From: Nannocystis sp.
GTDB lineage: Bacteria; Myxococcota_A; Polyangia; Nannocystales; Nannocystaceae
Length of the DNA: 64,000 nucleotides
Reading direction: 5' to 3'
Assembly: GCF_016714285.1 (NCBI RefSeq)
Contig: NZ_JADJNN010000001.1
Span: 310,001 to 374,000, forward strand
Shown: piece after piece, positions 44,926 through 53,167 of the stretch
How the letters are laid out: every line of letters begins with the position of its first letter
Position numbering within the stretch: the stretch's first letter is position 1
Position numbers and translations under genes: made by a program
The notes under the pieces: model-generated
The model's database searches: none
The model's input: only the letters and a program-made list of their open reading frames with translations
What the model was told of the DNA's origin: nothing

Positions 44926-46809
44926 TCAGGGCAGGCGACAGATGTAGGGCCGGGGGGAGCCGCAGCCGAGGTCGTTCCACTGGCCACCGGCGCCGGCGGT
45001 GATGTTGGCGCAGTCCTCCTCGCCGGCGTTGTTGGGCTCGCCGCCGTTCCAGTGGGTGTAGTCGAGCTTGGTGGCGTCGCTCCACACGAACTTGCCCTCG
45101 GCCTGGAGGTCGTTGAGGCCGATCCACCAGTCGCTGCCCTGGATCGCGAGGGCCTCGGTGGTCAGGAAGTCCTGCAGGGCCTGGCTGTGCACCGAGATGA
45201 GGTGGCCCTTCTGCTTGACGCAGTCGGCCTCGGCGGCGGGCCAGTCGCGTGCGCCGAAGCAGAACGCGGCGTTGCCGATCAAGGGGGCCGGCAGCTTCTT
45301 GGTGACGCACTGCGGGCACTTGGGATCGTTGTCCCAGATCCCGTCGCAGTTGTCGTCGTCGAGGTCGCACACCTCGGCGGCGCCGGGGTGGACGGCCTTG
45401 TTGTTGTCGTCGCAGTCCTCGCTGCAGCCGCTGTAGCCGTCCTTGTCGGCGTCGATGGCCTTGGGGTCGGTGCACTTGAGGGCGTCCATCACCGACTGGC
45501 CTCGGTTGGTCAGGAAGTCGATGTTGCTGGCGACGGTGCCGTCGACGCTGTCGATGCCGTACTCCTTGCGCGGGTCGGCGACGGCGGCGTCATGGAGGGC
45601 GTCGGCGAGGGTCTGGGCCTGGGCGGCGAGGCCGAGCTCGTCGACGCGGGCGACCACCGCCTTGAACTGCTCGGCGAGCAGCACGCGGCACTCGAGCGAC
45701 GCGACGCACATCTGCTGGATCCGGCCGGTGCCGCCGAAGGCGTCGAGGTGGTCGACCATGATCTGGTCGATGCCCCAGGGGATGAAGACCCAGCGCTGGT
45801 CGCTCGGGCGGCGGTAAATGTAGTAGTTGTTGCGGGTCCAGGCGTAGCCGTCCCAGTGCCCGAGGTAGATCTCGGTGGCGGCGAAGGCGAGGAAGAGGTC
45901 GAGGTCGATGACCTTGCTGACCTCGGTGACGAAGTCGGCGGGGTCGGTGATCGCGTCGAGCGCGGCGACCAGGGCCTTGAGGTCCATGAAGTCGATGTTG
46001 GCGCCGTTGTCCTGATCGAAGGAGGTGATGCTGTCGGCGAACAGGTCGCTGCCGTAGGCGCCCTCGTAGAGGTTGCCCTTGTCGTCATCGAACCATTGCT
46101 TGAGGAAGTTCTCGTTGTCCGTGGCCTCGACGAGGGTGTAGAGCCCGTAGGGCGCGCCGTTGACGGTGACGACGGCGCTGCCGCTGCGCGGGGCCGGGAC
46201 GGCGCCGGCGCGGAACAGGACGTAGCCGAGCTGCTCGCGCTGCATGCTTGGGTCCTGGACCATGTTGTTGACGGCGAGCTTCTCGATGTCGAAGAGGCGC
46301 TGGCCGTCGACGTAGCGGTCGAAGTTGAGGAGGAAAGCGGCCTTCTGGTCGAGGGTGCGGAACGATCCGTAGACGCCCTTGAGGCGCACGCCGATGTCGG
46401 TGAGCACGGTCGCCTCGCCGGCGATCGTGACGGTGAGGTCGCCGGCGACGTAGAGCTCGTGGTCGGCGTTGAGGCTGGCGATCGCATCGGGTGAGAGCTT
46501 GATGTCGAACTGCGCCAGCCCGGCCGGGTCGAACAGGGGCGCGGCGGGATCGGGCGCTTCACCGGTGGTGCCCGGGTCGCCGCTGCTGCCGGCCTGGGTG
46601 TCGCTGCCGCTGCTCGTGCTGGGGTCCGGCGTGCCGGTGCTGCTGGTCGGGGTGGCGCCGGTGCTGCTGGTCAGCGCCTCGCCGGATGTGCTGCCTGGGC
46701 CGCCGCTGGTGCTGGTGCTGGACTGGCCGGGGTCCTGGACCGCGTCGCCGCAGGCTGCCGCGAGGGACAATGTGACAGCGAGGATAGGCTTGATTGCGCG
46801 CATAAGCAT
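44926..46809 (-). CDS. CotH kinase family lipoprotein with MopE-like and C-type lectin domains
   Basis: A 627-residue surface lipoprotein. The lipobox AAAC is followed by a Ser/Thr/Gly linker to about 90, then a CotH-type protein kinase-like domain (about 100-440: TDIGVRLKGVYGSFRTLDQK, FLLNFDRYVDGQRL, YGLYTLVEATDNENFL). A Ca2+/metal-binding MopE-like segment (DADKDGYSGCSEDCDDNNK, near 451) leads to a C-type lectin-like domain (about 497-627). The lectin part has WWIGLNDL, the sugar-site EPN motif in HWNGGEPNNAGEEDC and WNDLGC. EPN typically favours mannose-type sugars in animal lectins. CotH kinases phosphorylate coat proteins in spores. Fusion with a lectin suggests a sugar-targeted surface function. 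Confidence 0.88.
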   Translation of the reverse strand: MLMRAIKPILAVTLSLAAACGDAVQDPGQSSTSTSGGPGSTSGEALTSSTGATPTSSTGTPDPSTSSGSDTQAGSSGDPGTTGEAPDPAAPLFDPAGLAQFDIKLSPDAIASLNADHELYVAGDLTVTIAGEATVLTDIGVRLKGVYGSFRTLDQKAAFLLNFDRYVDGQRLFDIEKLAVNNMVQDPSMQREQLGYVLFRAGAVPAPRSGSAVVTVNGAPYGLYTLVEATDNENFLKQWFDDDKGNLYEGAYGSDLFADSITSFDQDNGANIDFMDLKALVAALDAITDPADFVTEVSKVIDLDLFLAFAATEIYLGHWDGYAWTRNNYYIYRRPSDQRWVFIPWGIDQIMVDHLDAFGGTGRIQQMCVASLECRVLLAEQFKAVVARVDELGLAAQAQTLADALHDAAVADPRKEYGIDSVDGTVASNIDFLTNRGQSVMDALKCTDPKAIDADKDGYSGCSEDCDDNNKAVHPGAAEVCDLDDDNCDGIWDNDPKCPQCVTKKLPAPLIGNAAFCFGARDWPAAEADCVKQKGHLISVHSQALQDFLTTEALAIQGSDWWIGLNDLQAEGKFVWSDATKLDYTHWNGGEPNNAGEEDCANITAGAGGQWNDLGCGSPRPYICRLP

Positions 46810-46884
46810 GACGAACTCCCGAGCAAGACGGCCACTACAGCGGCGCTCCTGGGGGCTGTCAAGCGAGCGTCACGAGCCTGTGAC

Positions 46885-49026
46885 TCAACCGAGCTTGAGG
46901 AGGTTGCCGCTGGCGTCCAGGAGCGCGCGCAGCAGCTCGGCGCGGTGGGCCTGCGCCTGCTGCACCATCTCGCGGTGCAGCGCCCACAGGCGATCGTCGA
47001 GGACGTCGCCGGTGGCGGGCACGCAGCTGTCGACGTCGCCGCCGACGCTGACGCGGGTGAAGGCCCGCAGCTCGGCGTGGCCGGCGAGCTCACCGGCCGA
47101 CGCGGCGCCGGCGGCCTTGAGATCCTGGGCGACGAAGGTGCGGACCTCGAGGGTGCCGAGCTCGGCGAGGGCACGCTCGAGGGTCTGGGCGAGGGTCTGG
47201 GCGAACTGCTGGAAGGGGCCGAGCTCGGCGCCGGTCTTGCCGCGCAAGAGGGCCAGGAGGCCGAAGGCGCCGGCGGGCTCGCCGGCGGTCGCGGTGGTCG
47301 CGGTGGTCGCTGCCGCGGCGGGCGATGCGGGTGCGGTCGGTGTCGGCGTGGTGGCGGTGGTGGTCACGGGCGTGGCCGGTGGGCTCGCGGCCGGTGTGCT
47401 CACAACGGTCGTGGCGGGCGGCGTGCTCGCGGGTGCGGGCGCGGAGGCTGCGACCACCTGGGTCGCCGCGACGCTGGTGGTCGGGGCGGCGCTCCGCAGC
47501 GAGATCGAGGGCAGCTCAAGACGTCGCGTGGCGCCACCGGTGGGCGCGAGCGGCAGGCGCACGGCGGGGTCGCCGATGATCGTGTAGGAGCGGGCGTCGT
47601 TGTTGGCGGTCCACATGTCCGTCAGCTCGAGCGCGTTGTAGGCCCGGTTGAAGCTGATCTCCTCGAGCTCGACGCTGAGGTCGGAGGCGAGCTCGGCGTA
47701 GCGTTCGTTGAAGCACTCGAGCGCCGCGCCCACCGGAGCGCCGGACATGAGCTCACGCATGGCGCTCTCGAAGACGGCGAGCTGGGCGCTCGAGCCCGAC
47801 TTCTTGCCGCTGCCGCGCCAGGCGAAGCTGGTGCCCCACGCGCGCTCGACGTGGCCGATCGTCGCCAGCGCGCCGCCGGTCGGGTGCGCGAGCAGGCGCT
47901 GCGGCAGCGCGGCGAGGAAGGGGTGGTCGGCGATCTGCTCGCGCTCCTTGGCGCCGCTGCGTTGACCGTAGTCGTTGTACAGCGGCGTGCCGGCGCCGTA
48001 GCAGGCGAAGTTGAACATGATGAGGCCGTGCGGGCGCGCGGTGGCCTGGACGTCCTCGCCGGCGTAGTAGAAGTCGGGCGTGAGGGGCTGCTTCCACGCG
48101 ACGGGACCGGGCCAGTCCTGACAGAGGAGCGCGCCCTGGTGCGAGCGCTGACGGGCGTCGCCGCGATCGAAGCCGGCGCCGTGGCTGGCGGTGAAGAGTA
48201 GGGCAGGGGTCGCGTCGCCGCCGAGCAGGCGCGCCAGGTTGGCCTTGGTGGCGTGGGCGCCCTCGTAGCGGGTGATCTTCCAGTCGGGCAGCGAGGGGAC
48301 CAGGAGGTCGGCGAGCGGCGCGACGAGGTTCTCGGCGCTGAGGCGAGTCGCGGGGTCGTCGCTGTTGGCGACGCCGAACATCGCCAGCTCGCGCGAGAGC
48401 TGGAGGCCGCCGGTCTCGGCCGCGACGACGCTGCGGGCGTAGTTGGCGTACGCGGCGACGGTGTCGAAGTGGATGCGGCCGACGGCGTATTGCACGTCGA
48501 GCTGGAACTGCACCGAGTAGGGCAGCTCGTCGGGACCCCCGACGATGAGGAGGTAGTAGGGCACCTTGATCGGGTCGGCCGGGCCCGGGCCCGCGCCGAG
48601 GCGGGCGAGGTACTTCTGCTTGGTCTCGTTGGGTCGGTAGCCGTCGATCCCGCGGTAGATCTTGAACAGGCGCTCGTCGCTGGCGGTGGCCTGCTCGCGG
48701 CGCAGCTGGAACAGCGGCATCAGGGCCTCGGCGATCTCGTCCTGCAGCCTGGCCTCGGGGGTGTCAGGGCGGTAGGCGGGGAACACGGCGGCCCAGCCGG
48801 TCTGCCCGAGGTTCTTGACGTCGATGCCGGACTTCACGCCGTAGTGGGCGGTGCGCTTGTTCTCGACGCGGTCCTTGAGCTCCGCGAGGTGGTCGCTTCG
48901 CGGGTCCTCGGGCGGCGGCTCGCCGGTGAGCTCGCGGGCGAGCGCCTCGGCGGTGACCGGTGGGAACAGGTAGGCGCCGGTGCTGGCGTTGATGCCGTTG
49001 AAGTAGAGCGGGTCGCTGGAGTCCAT
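46885..49026 (-). CDS. Caspase-fold peptidase, C25 (gingipain)-like
   Basis: A 713-residue protein with a caspase-haemoglobinase-like core. The probable catalytic His282 lies in ALLFTASHGAGFD and Cys342 in GLIMFNFACYGAGTP, the gingipain/C25-type spacing and context (HG, then [SA]C-x-G). The N-terminal part (YFNGINASTGAYLFPPVTAE) precedes the core. After about residue 500 come an Ala/Thr/Pro-rich linker and a helical C-terminal domain. No signal peptide is visible, unlike secreted gingipains, so the enzyme may act in the cytoplasm. It is co-directional with a small helical protein gene three bases upstream, which suggests a functional pair. Confidence 0.82.
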   Translation of the reverse strand: MDSSDPLYFNGINASTGAYLFPPVTAEALARELTGEPPPEDPRSDHLAELKDRVENKRTAHYGVKSGIDVKNLGQTGWAAVFPAYRPDTPEARLQDEIAEALMPLFQLRREQATASDERLFKIYRGIDGYRPNETKQKYLARLGAGPGPADPIKVPYYLLIVGGPDELPYSVQFQLDVQYAVGRIHFDTVAAYANYARSVVAAETGGLQLSRELAMFGVANSDDPATRLSAENLVAPLADLLVPSLPDWKITRYEGAHATKANLARLLGGDATPALLFTASHGAGFDRGDARQRSHQGALLCQDWPGPVAWKQPLTPDFYYAGEDVQATARPHGLIMFNFACYGAGTPLYNDYGQRSGAKEREQIADHPFLAALPQRLLAHPTGGALATIGHVERAWGTSFAWRGSGKKSGSSAQLAVFESAMRELMSGAPVGAALECFNERYAELASDLSVELEEISFNRAYNALELTDMWTANNDARSYTIIGDPAVRLPLAPTGGATRRLELPSISLRSAAPTTSVAATQVVAASAPAPASTPPATTVVSTPAASPPATPVTTTATTPTPTAPASPAAAATTATTATAGEPAGAFGLLALLRGKTGAELGPFQQFAQTLAQTLERALAELGTLEVRTFVAQDLKAAGAASAGELAGHAELRAFTRVSVGGDVDSCVPATGDVLDDRLWALHREMVQQAQAHRAELLRALLDASGNLLKLG

Positions 49027-49029
49027 CGG

Positions 49030-49659
49030 TCATTTTCCTTGGGCGGCTGCGTGTTCGGCGAGCAGGTCGTGGAGGAAGCGCCACGCGAGTGGCAGGGCCA
49101 GGGCGGCGGTGCCAGGGCCGGAGAAGGCGAGGATCGTGGCGGCAAGCTCGAGGGTCGAGCGCGCCGCGTGCACGAGCGTGACGCGGGTGCGCAGGGCCGC
49201 CGCGACGGCGCGACGGTGCAGGTCGATCGCGGCTGTGGGGGCCGCCGCGTCGATTCGCGTGGCGCCGGGGCCCGTGGCGCCGAGATCGCTGACGAGGCAG
49301 AGCTGCTCGCCGATCCACGTCTCGACGCGGGCCGGAGCGGTGGCCCGGCGCCACAGCTCGACGAGGCCGTCGCTGATGCTGGCGAGGTCTTGTGGTTGAG
49401 TGCGCAGCTCGGCCTCGGCCCGCTGGAGCGAGGAGCCCGGCTGGCCCAGCGCGGCCCGCAGACGCGACGCGGCGTCGGCGAGCACGAGGTGAGGATCGCT
49501 GGCTAGCGAGAGCGTCGCATCGGCGCCGAGGCGCACGCGAAACAGCTCGAGAGGATCGTCGGCTTGAGGGGCCCGGTCGGCGCGGCGCCAGGGGCCCGCG
49601 AGCCACGCGAGCGCGGCCGGGCCCGCGGGGCTCGACCACTCGTGGCCGGCCTCAGTCAC
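49030..49659 (-). CDS. Helical partner protein of the C25-like peptidase
   Basis: Not recognised. The stop lies three bases before the peptidase start, so the two are co-transcribed. From the GTG at 49659 it has 209 residues, Ala-rich and helical, with a strand-like centre (VETWIGEQLCLVSDLG) and a hydrophobic C-terminal helix (STLELAATILAFSGPGTAAL). The C-terminal hydrophobic stretch might insert into a membrane. The frame stays open upstream to 49944 without a plausible start. It could be an adaptor, a substrate or an inhibitor of the peptidase. Confidence 0.55.
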   Translation of the reverse strand: MTEAGHEWSSPAGPAALAWLAGPWRRADRAPQADDPLELFRVRLGADATLSLASDPHLVLADAASRLRAALGQPGSSLQRAEAELRTQPQDLASISDGLVELWRRATAPARVETWIGEQLCLVSDLGATGPGATRIDAAAPTAAIDLHRRAVAAALRTRVTLVHAARSTLELAATILAFSGPGTAALALPLAWRFLHDLLAEHAAAQGK

Positions 49660-49780
49660 CTGCGACCCCCACACAGCCGTGCAGCTCGCGAAGCATCCCC
49701 ATACACGCCACCGAACCCGACGACGATATCGAGGGGGGGGCAGCGGCGCAAGCGGAGGGGCGCGTGCTAGCGTCGCCGCG

Positions 49781-49972
49781 ATGACGGGTGACACTGACGC
49801 GCTGCGTTGCCCGGCCTGCGGCGCGGAGGGGCCGAAGGTCGAGCCAGCGCGCGCGAGCGCCTGCCTGCCGTTTCCGCCGATCGAGACGCTGCTTTGCTGG
49901 CGCTGCGGTAACACGGGCACGCGCCTGCGGCTGCGCGAGCGCACGGTCGTGCAGTGGTCGCGCGGGGGGTGA
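49781..49972 (+). CDS. Small zinc-ribbon protein
   Basis: A 63-residue protein with two Cys pairs, CPAC near residue 10 and CWRC near 41, at the spacing of a zinc ribbon. No helix-turn-helix or other domain fits in. It may bind nucleic acid or act as a structural Zn protein. It is divergent from the peptidase partner gene, with 121 bases between them. The short length gives little codon evidence, but the Cys pairs are distinctive. Confidence 0.55.
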   Translation: MTGDTDALRCPACGAEGPKVEPARASACLPFPPIETLLCWRCGNTGTRLRLRERTVVQWSRGG

Positions 49973-50003
49973 CAGCCGCCGCCCTGCGGGCGATCCTGTG
50001 TGC

Positions 50004-51014
50004 ATGCACAACTCGCAAGCGCGTTCGTGGTCCGTCGCCCGAATGTCTGTCGCCCTCGCTGCGCTCGCGCTGGCTTGTCGCGCTGACACTGAGTCGAGCG
50101 CGGGCGCGAGCTCGACGGGCAGCGGCGCTGAGGCGACGAGCGGGACGGCGAGCACGAGCGGGACGGCGAGCACGAGTGAGGCGAGCAGCACGGCGCCGAC
50201 CAGCGCCGGCCCCGACTTGCCGGCGGCGCGCGCGTGCAACGGTCACGCGGCGCTGTGCGAGCGGCGCTTCGACCAGGTCGTGTTCCCGTGCACGCACAAC
50301 GCCTTCGCCGCGCGCGACGACGGGTTCGGGCAGATCAACGCGAATCAGCGCCACGGGGTCGCGCAGCAGCTCGCGGACGGCGTGCGATGCATGATGCTCG
50401 ACGTGTCCGACGACGCCGGCACGACGGTGCTCTGCCACGGCGGCTGTATCCTCGGTCGGCTCGAGCACGCGGCGGTGCTGGCGGACATCGCCGCGTTTCT
50501 CGAGCAACACCCGGATGAGGTGCTGACGATCATCTACCAGGACGACCTGCCGGCGGATCGGGTGGTCGCGGACCTCGAGGCGAGCGGTCTGGCGGCGCGG
50601 GTCTATACCCACGAGGCGGGCGCGCTGTGGCCGACCCTCGCCAGCATGATCGATGCGGACACGCGGCTGTTCGTGACGGCGGAGAACGGCGGGCCCCCGC
50701 CCGCGTGGTTCCACCACGTGTGGGACTTGACCTGGGACACGCCCTACACCTTCCACAGCATCGAGGAGTTCACCTGCGCGTTGAACCGCGGCAGCGCCGA
50801 CAACGAGCTGTTCCTCATCAACCACTGGGTGAGCACCGTGCTCGACACGCCGTCAGAACCAGACGCCGCGACCGCCAACGCCTACGATGTGCTGCACGGG
50901 CGAGCGACGCAGTGCCAGCGCGAGGTGGGTCAGCTGCCCAACTTTCTCGCGGTCGACTTCTATGATCAGGGCGACCTGTTCGCCGTGGTCGCGGCGCTCA
51001 ATGGGCTGCCCTGA
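50004..51014 (+). CDS. PI-PLC-like (phospholipase C X-domain) lipoprotein
   Basis: A 336-residue lipoprotein: lipobox LALAC, Ser/Thr/Ala linker to about 70, then an X-domain like that of bacterial phosphatidylinositol-specific phospholipase C. The first catalytic His98 is in PCTHNAFAARDDG, Asp in MMLDVSDDAG and the second His145 in TVLCHGGC; the His-His distance of 47 matches the family. TIIYQDDLPADRV and DTRLFVTAEN continue the TIM-barrel pattern. The ATG at 50043 is a possible alternative start. Such enzymes cleave the phosphodiester of PI or GPI-like lipids, so an attack on host or prey membranes is possible. The substrate is unproven. Confidence 0.85.
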   Translation: MHNSQARSWSVARMSVALAALALACRADTESSAGASSTGSGAEATSGTASTSGTASTSEASSTAPTSAGPDLPAARACNGHAALCERRFDQVVFPCTHNAFAARDDGFGQINANQRHGVAQQLADGVRCMMLDVSDDAGTTVLCHGGCILGRLEHAAVLADIAAFLEQHPDEVLTIIYQDDLPADRVVADLEASGLAARVYTHEAGALWPTLASMIDADTRLFVTAENGGPPPAWFHHVWDLTWDTPYTFHSIEEFTCALNRGSADNELFLINHWVSTVLDTPSEPDAATANAYDVLHGRATQCQREVGQLPNFLAVDFYDQGDLFAVVAALNGLP

Positions 51015-51017
51015 GGG

Positions 51018-51281
51018 TCAGCCATCGCTGCCGGGATCGTCGCTGCTCTCTGGCTCAGTGTCAGCTTCGGTGCCGGAACCAGCAGCTCCGTCTGCGGTCT
51101 CGGGCTTCGCCGTGGCGCCTTCCTGGGCGATCTGCTGGTAGAGCTCTTCGCGGTAGACAGGCAAGCCCTGGGGCGCCGAGATGCCGAGACGAACCTGGCG
51201 ACCGCGGATCTCGCGGACCACGATCTCGATATGGTCACCGATGCGGATCTTTTGGCCGACTTTTCTCGTGAGCGTCAACAT
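51018..51281 (-). CDS. csrA: CsrA-family translational regulator
   Basis: CsrA binds GGA-containing hairpins in mRNA leaders and changes translation or stability. The first 47 residues are the standard fold, beginning MLTLTRKVGQKIRIGDHI and including VREIRGRQVRLGISAP, with the RNA-contacting Arg residues kept. An acidic tail of about 30 residues (EADTEPESSDDPGSDG) follows, which is longer than most CsrA tails. A GGAGG-like site lies just upstream (GGAGGGGCCTG). It converges with the PI-PLC-like gene with only three bases between stops. In flagellated bacteria it often controls flagellin or carbon storage. Confidence 0.93.
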   Translation of the reverse strand: MLTLTRKVGQKIRIGDHIEIVVREIRGRQVRLGISAPQGLPVYREELYQQIAQEGATAKPETADGAAGSGTEADTEPESSDDPGSDG

Positions 51282-51502
51282 CAGGCCCCTCCGTGGCAGT
51301 ACGGGTGCATTGGCGAGGACACAATCATCGCGCTCCTAGCTATTGGGGAAGTCGGTGATTTCTGCAAGAGCTAAATTCGCTTCACGTGGCTCTGGATGAG
51401 GCGTTGCCGCGGCCGAGTGTTTCCGCGCGCATGTCGCTGTGACGGCAGGCCGTGGCCGATGTGCTCGCGGGGGTCGATCGACGACATGGCCTTTGGGACA
51501 GG
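51282..51502. other. Intergenic region with a dispersed palindrome
   Basis: This gap lies upstream of csrA and downstream of the gluzincin gene (both on the minus strand). It contains one dispersed-repeat copy, ggcctttgggacaggtcatt, near 51488 at the 3' side of the peptidase gene. The csrA promoter must lie within; a comparatively AT-rich patch at 51330-51380 (attggggaagtcggtgattt) is the best candidate. Confidence 0.5.
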
Positions 51503-53167
51503 TCATTCGCGACACTGCGCCTGCTCGCGGCTGCGCTCGTCGGGGTCGTCGGCGAGGCGGGCGAGATCGCAGTGCAGCGAGGGGATGAAGGGGTTGACGC
51601 GGATCGCCCGGTGGAGCGCGGCACGAGCTCCGGCTCGGTCGTCGGTCTGCAGCAGGGCGCGTCCCTCGGCGGCGGCGACGTTGGCCTGCTCCGGGTCGTC
51701 GACGCCGGCGAGGCGGAGCAGGGGGACAGCGCGGGCTGGTTCGCCGAGCTTGAGGTAGAGCTCACCGAGCCGGCGCGCGAGCTTCGGGTCGGCCGCGACT
51801 CGTGGTTCGGCGGCGCGGGCCTTCTCGTATTGTCGGGCGGCCTGCCGGAGGTGGCCGCGCAGCGTCAGCAGCACTCCGAGGCGCGCGTGCTGGCGGGCCT
51901 TGCCGCCGCCGAGATGGGAGAACACGTCGCCGAGCAGCGAGGGATCCGCGTCCTCGGTCTCGCTCGCGGCGACCGTGGGCTTGGCGTCGCGAAACTGCAG
52001 CTTGCGGAGCGCGGCGTCGCTGGCCTTGCCGGCAGTGCGGCGGCGCATGGTGGTCTTCCAGTGCTCGTCGAAGGCCGTGAAGCTGCCGCCCCACGCGGCC
52101 GCGAGTGCGTCCTCGGCGACGCCGCCGGCAGCGACCTGGTCGAGCAGCGCGGCGAGGCCGGGCTGGCCCTTCTCCTCGCGCAGCAGCTCGAGCATGGTCT
52201 GGACCTGCGCGTAGGCGAGTGCCGCCCGCTCCTGCGAGGGCAGCATGGCGAGCGACGGGTACATCTCGGCGAAGCTGACGAGGTCGTTGCGGGCGAGGCC
52301 GCGGGCGAGCAAGCGGCGTGGGGCTGGCTCGAGCGGGAGCGGTGTCGGGCTGCGCCAGCGCGTCTCGAGCAGCTTGGCGAGGCCCTCCTGCAGCCACACG
52401 GGGGCACGGTTGCGGGTGCGCAGCGTGACGAGGTAGTGCACGTACTCGTGCACGGAGGTGTCGAGCCAGCCGTAGCCGTAGAGGAGCACGCGCGGGCTGA
52501 CCATGATGATGCGGCGATACTTGGTGATGCCGACGGTGCCGGTGGTGTAGACGTTGTCGAGGGTGAGCGGGGAGACCAGCGCGAGCTTGGCGGGGTCGTC
52601 GAGGATCTCGAAGCGGATCGGGTGGTCCGGGAGGACGCCGAGTTCGCCGCCGAGAGCCGCACGCGCCGCGGCCATCGCGGCGAACAGGTAGGGCGCGAGG
52701 ATCGCGTCGCGGGCGTCGGCGCAGACGAACTCGACGTGGCCGTCCGGACTCCGCTGTCGCAGGGCCGGGCCGAGCGCGCGTTGCTCCCCACGCGCGAGGT
52801 TCAGGTAGTGCTGGGCCTCCTGCGTGATGGCCCCGGCGTCGGGGAGCTGGCCCGAGCCGAGCGCCGCGCTCAGCAGGGCCTCCGCCTCGCGGTACTCGTC
52901 GCGGTGCAGCGCGAGCGCGCCGGCCTTCACGTCTCGCGCCGAACCAGCGGGCAGATCGGCGAGCAATGCCTCGGCCGCGCGCAGGTCCCAGGCGTCGATC
53001 GCCTGGTCGAAGCGCGTCGCAGCGTCGCTGAACGCCTCGGGCTCCGGTGCGTCGGGGCCCGCGGCCGGTGGGCTCGCGGCGACGGCGGGTCCGGCCAACG
53101 CGGTGACGAGGAACATGGCTGTCCGAAGGGACAGGTTCTTCAAGGCTGTCCGAAAGGTCATGTTCAT
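51503..53167 (-). CDS. Gluzincin metallopeptidase with TPR repeats, exported
   Basis: A 554-residue protein starting MNMTFRTALKNLSLRTAMFL; a signal peptide ends near residue 31 (AVAAS). The first 180 residues and the C-terminal 150 contain TPR-like helices. The central M1/M56-like gluzincin motif HEYVH (residues 240-244) is followed by EGLAKLLE, whose Glu would be the third zinc ligand. This is the peptidase MA-like group. Its start overlaps the DUF4175 stop by four bases (ATGA), so translation is coupled. Two dispersed-repeat copies (about 53117 and 53144) code for the signal-peptide start (FRTALKNLSLRT). Confidence 0.82.
   Translation of the reverse strand: MNMTFRTALKNLSLRTAMFLVTALAGPAVAASPPAAGPDAPEPEAFSDAATRFDQAIDAWDLRAAEALLADLPAGSARDVKAGALALHRDEYREAEALLSAALGSGQLPDAGAITQEAQHYLNLARGEQRALGPALRQRSPDGHVEFVCADARDAILAPYLFAAMAAARAALGGELGVLPDHPIRFEILDDPAKLALVSPLTLDNVYTTGTVGITKYRRIIMVSPRVLLYGYGWLDTSVHEYVHYLVTLRTRNRAPVWLQEGLAKLLETRWRSPTPLPLEPAPRRLLARGLARNDLVSFAEMYPSLAMLPSQERAALAYAQVQTMLELLREEKGQPGLAALLDQVAAGGVAEDALAAAWGGSFTAFDEHWKTTMRRRTAGKASDAALRKLQFRDAKPTVAASETEDADPSLLGDVFSHLGGGKARQHARLGVLLTLRGHLRQAARQYEKARAAEPRVAADPKLARRLGELYLKLGEPARAVPLLRLAGVDDPEQANVAAAEGRALLQTDDRAGARAALHRAIRVNPFIPSLHCDLARLADDPDERSREQAQCRE
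53117..53164. repeat. Two dispersed palindromes at the start of the gluzincin gene
   Basis: ggctgtccgaagggacaggtt (53117) and ggctgtccgaaaggtcatgtt (53144) lie 27 bases apart, in frame, covering codons 2-17. The first has the arms CTGTCC/GGACAG; the second is degenerate on its right arm. Confidence 0.85.
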
